NCBI GenBank assembly: GCA_002715545.1
Contig: PAZI01000062.1
Coordinates: 1-16,189 of the forward strand
Direction: 5' to 3'
DNA length: 16,189 bases
Source: Methanobacteriota archaeon
Lineage (GTDB): Archaea > Thermoplasmatota > Poseidoniia > Poseidoniales > SP79
This document shows positions 1 through 7,882 of this stretch, in pieces (within the stretch, counting starts at the first letter, position 1; every line of letters begins with the position of its first letter). Under the pieces are notes generated by a model. That model was given only the letters and a program-made list of their open reading frames with translations. It made no database searches and was not told the origin of the DNA. Position numbers and translations under genes: made by a program.

Positions 1-2149
1 CGTCATGGCGTGCTATCAGCCCGACCATAGATTCACGGTGATTCTTTGCAAGCTGATTCAGTGCGCTTCGATGCGCTGAAAGCAGAGCTTCCTCTCTTTC
101 CCGGAGCTCCTTCTTGTGCTGCTCTGCCGCCTCGCCGGCCATCCTCTTCATCTCGACGATTTGGTCTTCGAGTTTGGCGGCTTCTCCCGCATGCCGCTCC
201 GCCAACTCTTCGAGCGCGCGTTGTCGGTCGCCGTGGAACTTCTCTTGTAATTTTCGCGTTTCTTCTCTGTGGGAGTTGGCGAGCTCTGCGATGGCCTCGC
301 GGTGGGCAGCTTCTTTCTCTTTGTCCGAGAGTTCGTATTTCGAGGCGAGAGTGATCTTGTCATACTTGGGTGGAATACGCGTAACCGAGGTGATGGCATC
401 CTGCAGCACTTCTGCCATTAATCGACGTGGGTAGTAGCGAGAAAAATATTTTTGATCCTCCATGTTTTCAGGCAATGGTGCACTTGTTCGTTGATAGGTT
501 TCACTCCGCAGAATGAGCCGCATGAGTGCCTTGAGGTCGTAACTTTGTTCAACGAGATGAGCGGAAATAGCCTTAAGCAAAGGTCCATTGGATGCGGGAT
601 TGGAAACGCGCAAGTCATCGACCGGTTCCACAATCCCACGCCCGAAGAAGTTTGCCCAGATACGGTTCGCAATAGATCGAGTAAAGTATGGGTTTTGAGG
701 GGAAGTAAGCCATGAGGCCAACACCTCACGCCGGTCTTCCGTGGAATCTATTTCGATTGCCTGACCATCGAGTGGTGCAGGGAGTTGAGCCCTACCAGTG
801 CGGGGTTGTATCAAATCTCCGCGATCAGCGACGAACAGCGTCCGCGCTCCATTACCGCTACGGGCACCACCACCCCACCCCTTGGCACGCACACGCGCGA
901 ACAAGTTGGCAAATGAGTAATACTGATCGTTGGTCCATTTCTCTAGCGGATGGTTGTGGCACTTTGCGCAATTGATCGAAAGACTCATGAACGCTTGGCT
1001 AACATTCTCCGCCATTGTCTCGGGATCTTGGTGGACGGAGTAAAAATTCGTGGCGCCATTTTTCATTGTGTCACCCTTGGCCGAGACAACCTGCTGGACG
1101 AGTTGATCCCAAGGGGTTCCTTTCTCCATCTCGCCTCGCAGCCATTGATAATAAGATTTAAGCGCGTCAGGACGAAGTTTGCGACCGCTAATCAGAAACA
1201 GATCTGAAAGGCGATAAGTCCAATAATCGACAAACTCAGGCTGAGCGAGAAGCGACTCGATCAATGCGTCACGCTTGGTCTCCGAAGTGTCTTTCAAAAA
1301 TGCCCGGGTGACCTCGGCAGTCGGAAGCATGCCAACAACGTCGAGATGAATACGCCGAATGAACTCGCTGTCACTACTCCTTGGCGAAGGTTTGAGATTA
1401 AGTCGCCGCAACTGGGAAAGCACAGCATCGTCAATCACATTCCGGCTTGGTGACTGACTATACATCTTATCCGGAACGTTGCTTGGCCAAGGGGAAGTAA
1501 TGCGGGCCAAGGCAATCTGGCCCGAATACCAGGCAGTAACAGCACCTTGGCCATGACCGATAACCTTAACCAAGCCGCTTGCTTCGTCCACCTCTGCCAC
1601 CGTCGCGTCTGTTGAAGTGAAGCGCGCCCAACGGGTGACATCTCGCTCGGTACCATCATTGAAAAATGCGCGAACACTCAACTGCTGCGTCTGACCTTTT
1701 CTTAACTGAGGCAGAATGCGTTCAAACTCGAGACGCTCTATTGTCGGATCGTTCTCACTTGGCCCAGGCGCTCCCTGTTGGATCCAGCGAATAAGGATCC
1801 GGTATGCCTCGGAGTTTTCGTGCAGCACCTTACCTCCCTTGTGCCGGACTGCAGCCGTTGGCTTGGTGACGAACAGGCTTCTAGCAGGATCGAAGAACTC
1901 GATGCGTCGACCCCGGTTCTCACGAGTAATGTTGTAATGGTCGATGACCGGATCATAAGCATTAAGACTGAGCCGAAACCCACCCTTGCCTGACAATGCA
2001 CCATGGCAGCCGCCACCGTTGCAACCAGCCTTCGACAACACTGGCAACACATCGTGCCGAAAACTCAGTTTTTGCTGTTCATCGGCAATCACCGAAAGAG
2101 TAAACACCATGAGAAGCAGAGCCAGGCTAAGTGTGATCCGAGCTCTCAC
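1..2149 (-). CDS. DUF1549/DUF1553 (planctomycete-type cytochrome) protein with Ig-like domain and coiled coil, C-terminus cut by window edge
   Basis: The minus frame is open from a GTG at 2149 to the window edge (716 residues, no stop). Residues 1-22 form a signal peptide (Arg-rich start, hydrophobic core, VIA cleavage site). A PSCyt1-like region follows, with a CX4CH motif (Cys43, Cys48, His49). Residues 133-218 resemble a bacterial Ig-like group 2 domain. DUF1549 spans about 237-440, with a second heme-type motif CAKCH (Cys394, Cys397, His398). DUF1553 starts near 469. After the conserved segment near residue 600, a highly charged coiled coil runs to the edge (about 602-716) where DUF1553 should continue. 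The GTG is preferred over the in-frame ATG at 2110 because it keeps the basic n-region and its first bases overlap the stop of the DUF1501 gene (GTGA), suggesting translational coupling. The protein is probably a periplasmic or surface hemoprotein; its biochemical function is unknown to me. Confidence 0.88.
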   Translation of the reverse strand, partial: MRARITLSLALLLMVFTLSVIADEQQKLSFRHDVLPVLSKAGCNGGGCHGALSGKGGFRLSLNAYDPVIDHYNITRENRGRRIEFFDPARSLFVTKPTAAVRHKGGKVLHENSEAYRILIRWIQQGAPGPSENDPTIERLEFERILPQLRKGQTQQLSVRAFFNDGTERDVTRWARFTSTDATVAEVDEASGLVKVIGHGQGAVTAWYSGQIALARITSPWPSNVPDKMYSQSPSRNVIDDAVLSQLRRLNLKPSPRSSDSEFIRRIHLDVVGMLPTAEVTRAFLKDTSETKRDALIESLLAQPEFVDYWTYRLSDLFLISGRKLRPDALKSYYQWLRGEMEKGTPWDQLVQQVVSAKGDTMKNGATNFYSVHQDPETMAENVSQAFMSLSINCAKCHNHPLEKWTNDQYYSFANLFARVRAKGWGGGARSGNGARTLFVADRGDLIQPRTGRAQLPAPLDGQAIEIDSTEDRREVLASWLTSPQNPYFTRSIANRIWANFFGRGIVEPVDDLRVSNPASNGPLLKAISAHLVEQSYDLKALMRLILRSETYQRTSAPLPENMEDQKYFSRYYPRRLMAEVLQDAITSVTRIPPKYDKITLASKYELSDKEKEAAHREAIAELANSHREETRKLQEKFHGDRQRALEELAERHAGEAAKLEDQIVEMKRMAGEAAEQHKKELREREEALLSAHRSALNQLAKNHRESMVGLIARHD

Positions 2150-3531
2150 GAGAACAGTTCCTTAATTGGCTCGTTGCCAAAATCGACTAGCGGGAACGGG
2201 CGCCCACTTGGTCCGGGCAGGGTGGCCTTGGGATTGAGACCAAGGCTGTGAAAAATTGTCGCCACGACATCGCCAGGCTCCACTGGTCGTTCAGCTGGAA
2301 AGCCACCAATGGGATCGCTTTTACCAACCACGCGCCCGCCCTTCACACCGCCCCCAGCAAAGGAACAGGTAAAGCATTGCGGCCAGTGATCACGTCCGCC
2401 TGCTGGGTTGACTTTGGGCGTTCGACCAAACTCCGACAGCGTAGTCACCATTGTATCGTCCAACAATCCGCGGGTATGCAGATCCTCGATCAATGCGCTG
2501 TATCCCTGGTCGTACATTGGGGCGACCTGTTCCTTCATCTGCTTGACTGAGATGAACGGCTTGGATCCATGGATGTCCCAAGACAGCTGATCAAAGACTG
2601 TAAGAAAACTGTTGATAGTAACCATGCGGACGCCATTCTCAACCAGCCGTCGTGCGAGTAGACAACATTGACCAAAGCGGTTCATACCGTAGCGCTCCCG
2701 CACGACTGGTTTCTCTTTAGTGATATCAAATGCAGCTCGTGCCTGTTCACTTGTCATCATGCGAAAGGCGGAATGGAAGCTATCGTTGAGCAGGCGTGCA
2801 TCTTCGCTAGCTTCAAAATTTTTCACAGCACCATCTACAATATCCCGCATCTTGCGACGGCGATCCAACCGGGCAGCGCCGATCTGGTCGGGCGGCAAAA
2901 GATCAGGCACTTTGAAATTTTTCTGCGCCGGATCAGCGTTTAAGGCAAAAGGGTCGTGCGCTTTACCAAGAAAACCGCCGGCTTGACCGTTGGGCAAGTT
3001 GCCTCCACCGCGCCCCATCAATTCCGGCAAAACAACAAAGGGCGGCAGATCGCTCTTTCGGCCAAGAAGATAACTTGCCACTGCGCCAGCGTGCGGCGTC
3101 TGGATACCACCGGAAAAACGTCGGCCGGTCTGCATGATCTGCCAACCAGCATCGTGCACAGCCGCGCCACCGTGGTGAACGGTTCGAACGAGCGAAAACT
3201 TGTCAGCAATCTTCGCGTGATGTGGAAGAATCTCTGATATGTCGATATCCTGCGATTTTGTGCGGATTGGCATAAAAGGCCCCCGAATCTCCCTAGGAGC
3301 ATCGGGCTTCATATCCCATAGATCAACATGACTGGGTGCTCCGAGGTTAAAGATCATGATGCAGGCACGATTGTCGTGCCCTGGCCGGACAGCTCCCACC
3401 TCCTTGGCCGCAAGCAACTGAGGAAGTGACAATCCTGCCGCACCAAGCGCGCCTACCTGCAGAAACTCTCTGCGCTTCAAGTGACTACCTCCACAAATGG
3501 AGGCTTGTTCTTCAGCCAAAAAATCAAACAT
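2146..3531 (-). CDS. DUF1501 family protein with Tat signal
   Basis: This 461-residue protein matches the DUF1501 family, which has an alkaline-phosphatase/sulfatase-like fold and is very abundant in Planctomycetota and Verrucomicrobiota. A twin-arginine motif (KRREFLQ, residues 19-25) precedes a hydrophobic stretch ending near LLAAK, so export in folded form is likely. Family-typical segments are visible: NLGAPSHVDLWDMKPDAP (residues about 62-79), a HHGGAAVHDAG stretch, and a late EFGRTPKVN segment. The length is normal for the family. It is the first gene of an operon with the DUF1549/DUF1553 gene, whose GTG start overlaps this TGA stop; this pairing recurs throughout these phyla. The ATG at 3531 lacks a clear Shine-Dalgarno sequence. 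The substrate is unknown, and hydrolase activity is inferred only from the fold. Confidence 0.92.
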   Translation of the reverse strand: MFDFLAEEQASICGGSHLKRREFLQVGALGAAGLSLPQLLAAKEVGAVRPGHDNRACIMIFNLGAPSHVDLWDMKPDAPREIRGPFMPIRTKSQDIDISEILPHHAKIADKFSLVRTVHHGGAAVHDAGWQIMQTGRRFSGGIQTPHAGAVASYLLGRKSDLPPFVVLPELMGRGGGNLPNGQAGGFLGKAHDPFALNADPAQKNFKVPDLLPPDQIGAARLDRRRKMRDIVDGAVKNFEASEDARLLNDSFHSAFRMMTSEQARAAFDITKEKPVVRERYGMNRFGQCCLLARRLVENGVRMVTINSFLTVFDQLSWDIHGSKPFISVKQMKEQVAPMYDQGYSALIEDLHTRGLLDDTMVTTLSEFGRTPKVNPAGGRDHWPQCFTCSFAGGGVKGGRVVGKSDPIGGFPAERPVEPGDVVATIFHSLGLNPKATLPGPSGRPFPLVDFGNEPIKELFS

Positions 3532-3956
3532 AACGCAAAATTAGTGATGATCTAAACCGTAACGAGAACTTCATACATACTAAACCTAAACAGCAACAAT
3601 AACGATATAAAAAATGCATCCAACAGAATCAATTTTGCCAACACTCATCCAAGTTGATTATTTGAGAATTATCGATCCTATACTTCGAACCTATTTCCAG
3701 TCATATAATAATTGGATAGGGGCCTGCCTCTTTGCTTTATCAGGATCTTAAATGTATTAAATTAAGCACACACCTCAGACCATATGCTTGTCATCTGAGT
3801 GTTTTTTTTGCAGAAACGGCGATCAAGAATACTAATTATTGTTGTATTATCATTAATACTTTGAGCTTAAAATCACCATTTAATGAATCAATTCCCGTTT
3901 GTCTTCATTCTGACTATCTGTCGTGCACCCCTTCTTACCAAAAAAGAAATTAAGAG
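3532..3956. other. AT-rich divergent intergenic region
   Basis: These 425 bases separate the DUF1501 operon (minus) from the sulfatase operon (plus) and are visibly richer in A and T than the flanking genes, so they should hold both promoters. A plausible minus promoter is listed separately. On the plus strand a perfect TATAAT lies at 3704-3709 without a good -35 box, and would give a leader of about 240 nt. A small plus frame at 3732-3953 has no recognisable protein character and I treat it as chance. The bases before the sulfatase ATG are A/G-rich (3940-3956) but show no standard spaced Shine-Dalgarno sequence. Confidence 0.6.
3604..3632 (-). promoter_or_regulatory. candidate sigma-70-like promoter for the DUF1501 operon
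   Basis: On the minus strand, TTGATT (3632-3627) and TATATC (3609-3604) are separated by exactly 17 nt, each matching 4 of 6 consensus positions. Transcription would start near 3597, giving a leader of about 65 nt before the DUF1501 ATG at 3531. In AT-rich DNA such matches arise easily by chance, so this is a candidate only. Confidence 0.3.
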
Positions 3957-5681
3957 ATGAAATTTATTTGGTTGATCCTTGCCTTTGCGCTGCAGATTGC
4001 AACTGCAGAAAAACCCAATATTCTTTTTATCGCTGTTGACGATTTGAGGCCGTCGATCGGGTGTTATGGTGACGCGGTTGCGGTTACCCCTAATATAGAC
4101 CGCTTGGCCAAGCGCGGGGTGCGATTCGACCAGGCATATTGTCAAGTAGCCGTATGCAATCCATCGCGCGCCAGCCTGATGACGGGACTGCGGCCCGATA
4201 CCCTTGGGATCTGGACGCTCCCCATTCATTTCCGCGAAGCCAAGCCGAACGCTGTGACATTGCCTCAATGGTTACGCCAAAACGGCTACACAGCAGTGGG
4301 ACATGGAAAGATTTACCACAATCCAACCCCTGACCCGCAATCTTGGAGCGAACCGATTCGCAACGCTCAATTCGAACGCGGTTATCCGCAAGGTTGGCAA
4401 GCGCATATCCGGGAATTGCAGATAAAGCTGCCCGAAAGCGACTGGCGGAAAAACAATCTCCGCGGCCCTGCCACAGCTGCGCCAAACATTGAAGACCACC
4501 AACTAGTGGACGGCGCACGCACGAACCTGGCCATCAAGGATCTACGACGACTTGGCCAAGGAGAGAAACCATTCTTTCTCGCACTTGGCTTCATTCGACC
4601 ACACTTAGCATGGATTTCACCTAAAAAATACTGGGACCTCTACGACCCCAAAACGCTACCGGTCATAACCGACCACAAGGTAACTGCGAACACGCCACCT
4701 TACGCCCTGTCCAACAGCTATGAGTTGACGCATTATATGGATCTTATCAACTTTCCTAAGCCATGGGACGATCAACGAGTCACCGACAAAGTGGCACGAA
4801 AACTCATGCACGGATACTATGCCTGCGTATCGTATGTGGATGCGCAGATTGGACGATTATTGAAGGCGCTCGACGACGAGGGGTTAAATGATAACACCAT
4901 CATCGTGCTTTGGAGCGACCACGGTTGGAAACTTGGAGAACACAACGGCTGGGGAAAAATGAGCAACTACGAAATCGATACGCGCGTGCCGTTAATCATC
5001 GTCGCACCCGGCCTGAGGTCTGCCGGAAAAACGACCGAAACCCCGGTCGCGTTACTCGATATTTTTCCGACACTATGTGACCTGAGCGGCATCCCTACAC
5101 CTGACTTTGCACAAGGCAAAAGCCTCCTGCCACTACTAAAAAATCCCGCCTCTAAAATCAATCGCGTTGCACATAGTCAATACTACCGACGACACAATGG
5201 CGCCGAGTACATGGGTTACGCCATGCGCTCGACAAGCCATCGATTTGTTGAGTGGCGCAACTTCGGCACCGGAAACGTGACTGCACGTGAATTGTATGAC
5301 CACAGAAACGATCATTCCGAGACGGTGAACCTAATAAATAATGTCCCGGAAAAATTGGTGCAGTCCCTTAGCGAGCAACTCTTGAAAACCCACCCTCGAC
5401 GTCCGCTAAAAATGGTGCCGGCCGTGCATTCGAACCCCAACCGAGGTCGACAGCCAGCTCCAATGATCATCGAAAACAATACTGACACTGAAATCCGGAT
5501 ATATCCCATCACACCCCGCGGTCAACGTAGCCGACGTCCACACATCGTGAAGCCGGACAGGACGGAAAAGATTGCCGCAAGAATTGGTGGCGTGTTCGTG
5601 ATAGAAAGCCAGGATGGCACGATTCACGAGATACATTCTCCATCGTTCCCAAGCAGAACCATCAACATCAAACGAAAATGA
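3957..5681 (+). CDS. secreted type I sulfatase, iduronate-2-sulfatase-like
   Basis: This 574-residue protein has a signal peptide (residues 1-17, cleavage after ATA). It carries the sulfatase signature CNPSRASLMTG, in which Cys67 of C-x-P-S-R would be matured to formylglycine. Likely metal and active-site residues are Asp28-Asp29, Cys67, Arg71, Lys118 and His121 (HGKIYH), His216 (RPH), Asp321-His322 and Lys334. The GLRPDTLGIW segment after the signature resembles iduronate-2-sulfatase-type enzymes (S1_7-like). The expected substrate is a sulfate ester on an extracellular polysaccharide; the exact sugar cannot be read from the sequence. After the catalytic domain, a C-terminal extension of roughly 75 residues looks like a small beta domain. 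Its TGA stop overlaps the ATG of the next sulfatase (ATGA), so the two are probably translationally coupled. No formylglycine-generating or anSME enzyme is visible in the window. Confidence 0.93.
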   Translation: MKFIWLILAFALQIATAEKPNILFIAVDDLRPSIGCYGDAVAVTPNIDRLAKRGVRFDQAYCQVAVCNPSRASLMTGLRPDTLGIWTLPIHFREAKPNAVTLPQWLRQNGYTAVGHGKIYHNPTPDPQSWSEPIRNAQFERGYPQGWQAHIRELQIKLPESDWRKNNLRGPATAAPNIEDHQLVDGARTNLAIKDLRRLGQGEKPFFLALGFIRPHLAWISPKKYWDLYDPKTLPVITDHKVTANTPPYALSNSYELTHYMDLINFPKPWDDQRVTDKVARKLMHGYYACVSYVDAQIGRLLKALDDEGLNDNTIIVLWSDHGWKLGEHNGWGKMSNYEIDTRVPLIIVAPGLRSAGKTTETPVALLDIFPTLCDLSGIPTPDFAQGKSLLPLLKNPASKINRVAHSQYYRRHNGAEYMGYAMRSTSHRFVEWRNFGTGNVTARELYDHRNDHSETVNLINNVPEKLVQSLSEQLLKTHPRRPLKMVPAVHSNPNRGRQPAPMIIENNTDTEIRIYPITPRGQRSRRPHIVKPDRTEKIAARIGGVFVIESQDGTIHEIHSPSFPSRTINIKRK

Positions 5682-7234
5682 ATCTCAACAGCGCCCTGGT
5701 CATCGCATTGGCGCTCTTCACAGGCGTTCTCTCGGCAAAGAGTAAGCCGAATTTTGTCGTCATCCTGGGCGATGATATGGGGATTGATTCCGTCTCCACA
5801 TTTAATCCAATGATGGGACTCAAGACACCTGCCATCGATCGACTGGCAAGTGAGGGCATAAGTTTTACCGATGCACACTCGACATCCGGCGTCTGCTCAC
5901 CAACTCGTTACGGGCTGCTAACAGGCCGCTACAACTGGCGCAGCCGACTCAAGCGCGGAATCGTGGGGCAATGGGAACGACCGCTAATCTCCAACTCCCG
6001 CCTTACACTTCCAGAGATGTTTCGGACAGATGGCTACGCCACTTGCATGATCGGCAAATGGCACCTCGGCTGGCATTGGCCGAAGCAGGGCGGCGGTGTC
6101 ACGGAAAATATTGCCGAAATCGACTTCACCCAACCTATAAAAGGTGGGCCGACCAGCCACGGTTTTGACTATTATTATGGTGACGATGTACCCAACTGGC
6201 CGCCGTATGCGTGGCGTGAAAACGAACGTCTTCTTGGAATCTTATCCGAACAAATGAAACAAGGCGCGATGGTCGGCGTTTCCGCTGGACCGGCGGTACC
6301 GGAGTGGGATTTTGCCTCAGTGCTGCTTGAGTATGGAAGGCGTTGCGCGGATTATGTTCGTAGCCGCAAGGACAAGAAACAGCCATTCTTCCTCTATTTT
6401 TCGATGCCTTCGCCCCACACCCCAATCGCTCCGGGCGGCAGATTTAAGGGTATAACCGGCATTAGTGATTACGCCGATTTTTTGGTGGAAAGCGACTGGG
6501 CCGTGGGTGAAATCATGAAGGCACTGGAAGAGACCGAACAGACAAACAATACCGTTGTCATTTTCACCTGCGACAACGGCACCTCGCCGAAAGCGAACTT
6601 TGCTCAACTTGACCAAGCCGGGGTACACTTGAACGTTAACTGGCGAGGCTGGAAAGCGGACGCTTACGAGGGTGGCCACCGCGTACCCTTCATCGTTCGA
6701 TGGCCTATCAAAATCCGACCCAATTCGCGCAGCGACGAGACCATTGTGCTCACAGATATCATGGCCACCTGCGCGGATATAATAGGTTATGATCTCCCGC
6801 CCAACTCCGCCGAGGACAGCGTAAGCCTTTTGCCCGAATTGAGCGGAAAAAAACTAAAAAAAACACTGCATGAGATTGTAATCCATCACTCCGGCAGCGG
6901 CCATTTCGCCATCCGTAAAGGCCAGTGGAAATTGCTGTTGTGCCGCGGCTCCGGCGGCTGGAGTCCCCCACGCGAGGCTGAGGCTGCGAAAAAGCAGTTC
7001 CCGATAATTCAGCTTTACAACCTCGTCAACGACCCAAAGGAATCTAAAAACGTTCACAATCAATTTCCGGATAAGGTAAAGGAATTAGTTACCGAATTGG
7101 CCCAAGCATTTCGTAACGGCCGAACCACTCCTGGCCCAAAACAGAAAAATGAAGGTTGGCCCAACACCATATCAAAACGGGTGCTTCAAAAATTCCCCCA
7201 ACTCGCCGATCCAAAAATTAAATCACAACAATAA
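5678..7234 (+). CDS. secreted type I sulfatase, arylsulfatase A-like
   Basis: This 518-residue protein starts at an ATG overlapping the previous stop by 4 nt. Residues 1-20 are a signal peptide (cleavage after LSA). The signature CSPTRYGLLTGR places the formylglycine precursor at Cys73 and its partner at Arg77. Other expected catalytic residues are present: Asp32-Asp33, Lys127 and His129 (GKWHLG), His247 (SPHTP) and Asp299-Asn300. The length is normal for the family. The signature and the GKWHLG motif place it in an arylsulfatase-like group distinct from its upstream neighbour, so the pair probably removes sulfate from different positions or sugars of the same glycan. The gene ends in TAA, 27 nt from the convergent cytochrome gene. 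Confidence 0.93.
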   Translation: MNLNSALVIALALFTGVLSAKSKPNFVVILGDDMGIDSVSTFNPMMGLKTPAIDRLASEGISFTDAHSTSGVCSPTRYGLLTGRYNWRSRLKRGIVGQWERPLISNSRLTLPEMFRTDGYATCMIGKWHLGWHWPKQGGGVTENIAEIDFTQPIKGGPTSHGFDYYYGDDVPNWPPYAWRENERLLGILSEQMKQGAMVGVSAGPAVPEWDFASVLLEYGRRCADYVRSRKDKKQPFFLYFSMPSPHTPIAPGGRFKGITGISDYADFLVESDWAVGEIMKALEETEQTNNTVVIFTCDNGTSPKANFAQLDQAGVHLNVNWRGWKADAYEGGHRVPFIVRWPIKIRPNSRSDETIVLTDIMATCADIIGYDLPPNSAEDSVSLLPELSGKKLKKTLHEIVIHHSGSGHFAIRKGQWKLLLCRGSGGWSPPREAEAAKKQFPIIQLYNLVNDPKESKNVHNQFPDKVKELVTELAQAFRNGRTTPGPKQKNEGWPNTISKRVLQKFPQLADPKIKSQQ

Positions 7235-7261
7235 AACTTTTTCCAAGAGCTCTCAATTGGC

Positions 7262-7879
7262 TCAATCCAGTAAGTAGGCCAAGAGATCTAGGATTTCGTG
7301 TTCTTGCAGGGTGTTCACCGTGCCGGGAGGCATGTTGGATACGTTTAACTTTTTGCGGCTGACGATCAGCGCTTTGGCCAAGCTCACCGGAGCCGAAGTT
7401 GCAGACAAACTCCGCAAACGTACAACAGCTTCTGTCTCTTCCTGCGCTTGGCCGAAGTGCGTTGTGCCGTCACTCATACTAAAGTGTTCCATCACGTACG
7501 ACTCGGCGATGGTTCTAGACGGTTCGATGATCGACTCCAGCACATCGCGTGGTTTCATTCGCTTGACCAAATCATTTAAATTCGGCCCGACACTTCCTCC
7601 CTTACCCTTAAACTGATGGCATTGCGCACAGCCGGTTCTTTCAAACGCCTTCCGCCCATCCGCAATAGAACGTCCTTTCTTTAATTTCCCTAACATCGGC
7701 TCAAGATCGGCCATTGTCCAGTTCTTCACGAATACAGCACTCGGCTTTAGTCCGTCAATCCACTCTTGAAACAACGCGATCGCCGCGCGATCAACCGCGC
7801 TTGATCCAAGTGGTGGCATTTGACCCCGCCCTCTCCGACTCAACCGCTGCAGTAGAACCGACTGCCCCGGCGCACCAGG
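7262..7879 (-). pseudogene. C-terminal remainder of the GSDH/cytochrome gene, after an in-frame TGA (TIGR02603-type heme-binding domain)
   Basis: This stretch continues, in the same frame, the 710-residue open frame upstream; only the TGA at 7882-7880 separates them. It encodes the end of the preceding cytochrome domain (PGAPGQSVLLQRL, then RGRGQMPPLGSSAVD) and a complete TIGR02603-like putative heme-binding domain with CAQCH (Cys795, Cys798, His799, numbered from the upstream start). The frame ends in TGA at 7262. Read as an independent gene it could start at TTG 7843 or ATG 7819, but it would then lack a signal peptide, and a c-type cytochrome without export is unlikely to be made into holoprotein. 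I therefore read it as the severed tail of one 916-residue protein, unless the TGA is read through or is a sequence error. Confidence 0.75.
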
Positions 7880-7882
7880 TCA
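7880..7882 (-). other. in-frame TGA codon (codon 711) inside the cytochrome gene
   Basis: The codons on either side stay in frame and stay family-like: ANAMLV before, PGAPGQSVLL after. No indel is needed to restore the protein. In relatives this position is an ordinary residue between a hydrophobic pair and the Pro-Gly turn, so one base change (for example CGA or GGA to TGA) would explain it. TGA ends several other genes here, including the two at the 2146 and 5681 overlaps, so it is not reassigned. A 5-bp stem with a 7-nt loop lies just downstream (7849-7865). Confidence 0.85.

Noticed and set aside
3732..3953. A 73-codon plus-strand frame in the AT-rich intergenic region, ending just before the sulfatase
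   Set aside because: It lacks a Shine-Dalgarno sequence and recognisable character, and sits where promoters and leader are expected.
4090..4518. A 142-codon minus-strand open frame inside the first sulfatase
   Set aside because: It covers the catalytic signature region of a well-conserved gene and has no independent features.
7235..7261. Possible bidirectional terminator between the convergent sulfatase and cytochrome genes (CCAA...TTGG around AGAGCTCT)
   Set aside because: The stem is only 4 bp and no proper T-run follows on either strand.
7262..7882. TGA as a reassigned sense codon (Trp or Gly)
   Set aside because: TGA ends the DUF1501, first sulfatase, phosphatase, oxidoreductase and LMW phosphatase genes at natural family ends, and tryptophan is encoded by TGG throughout.
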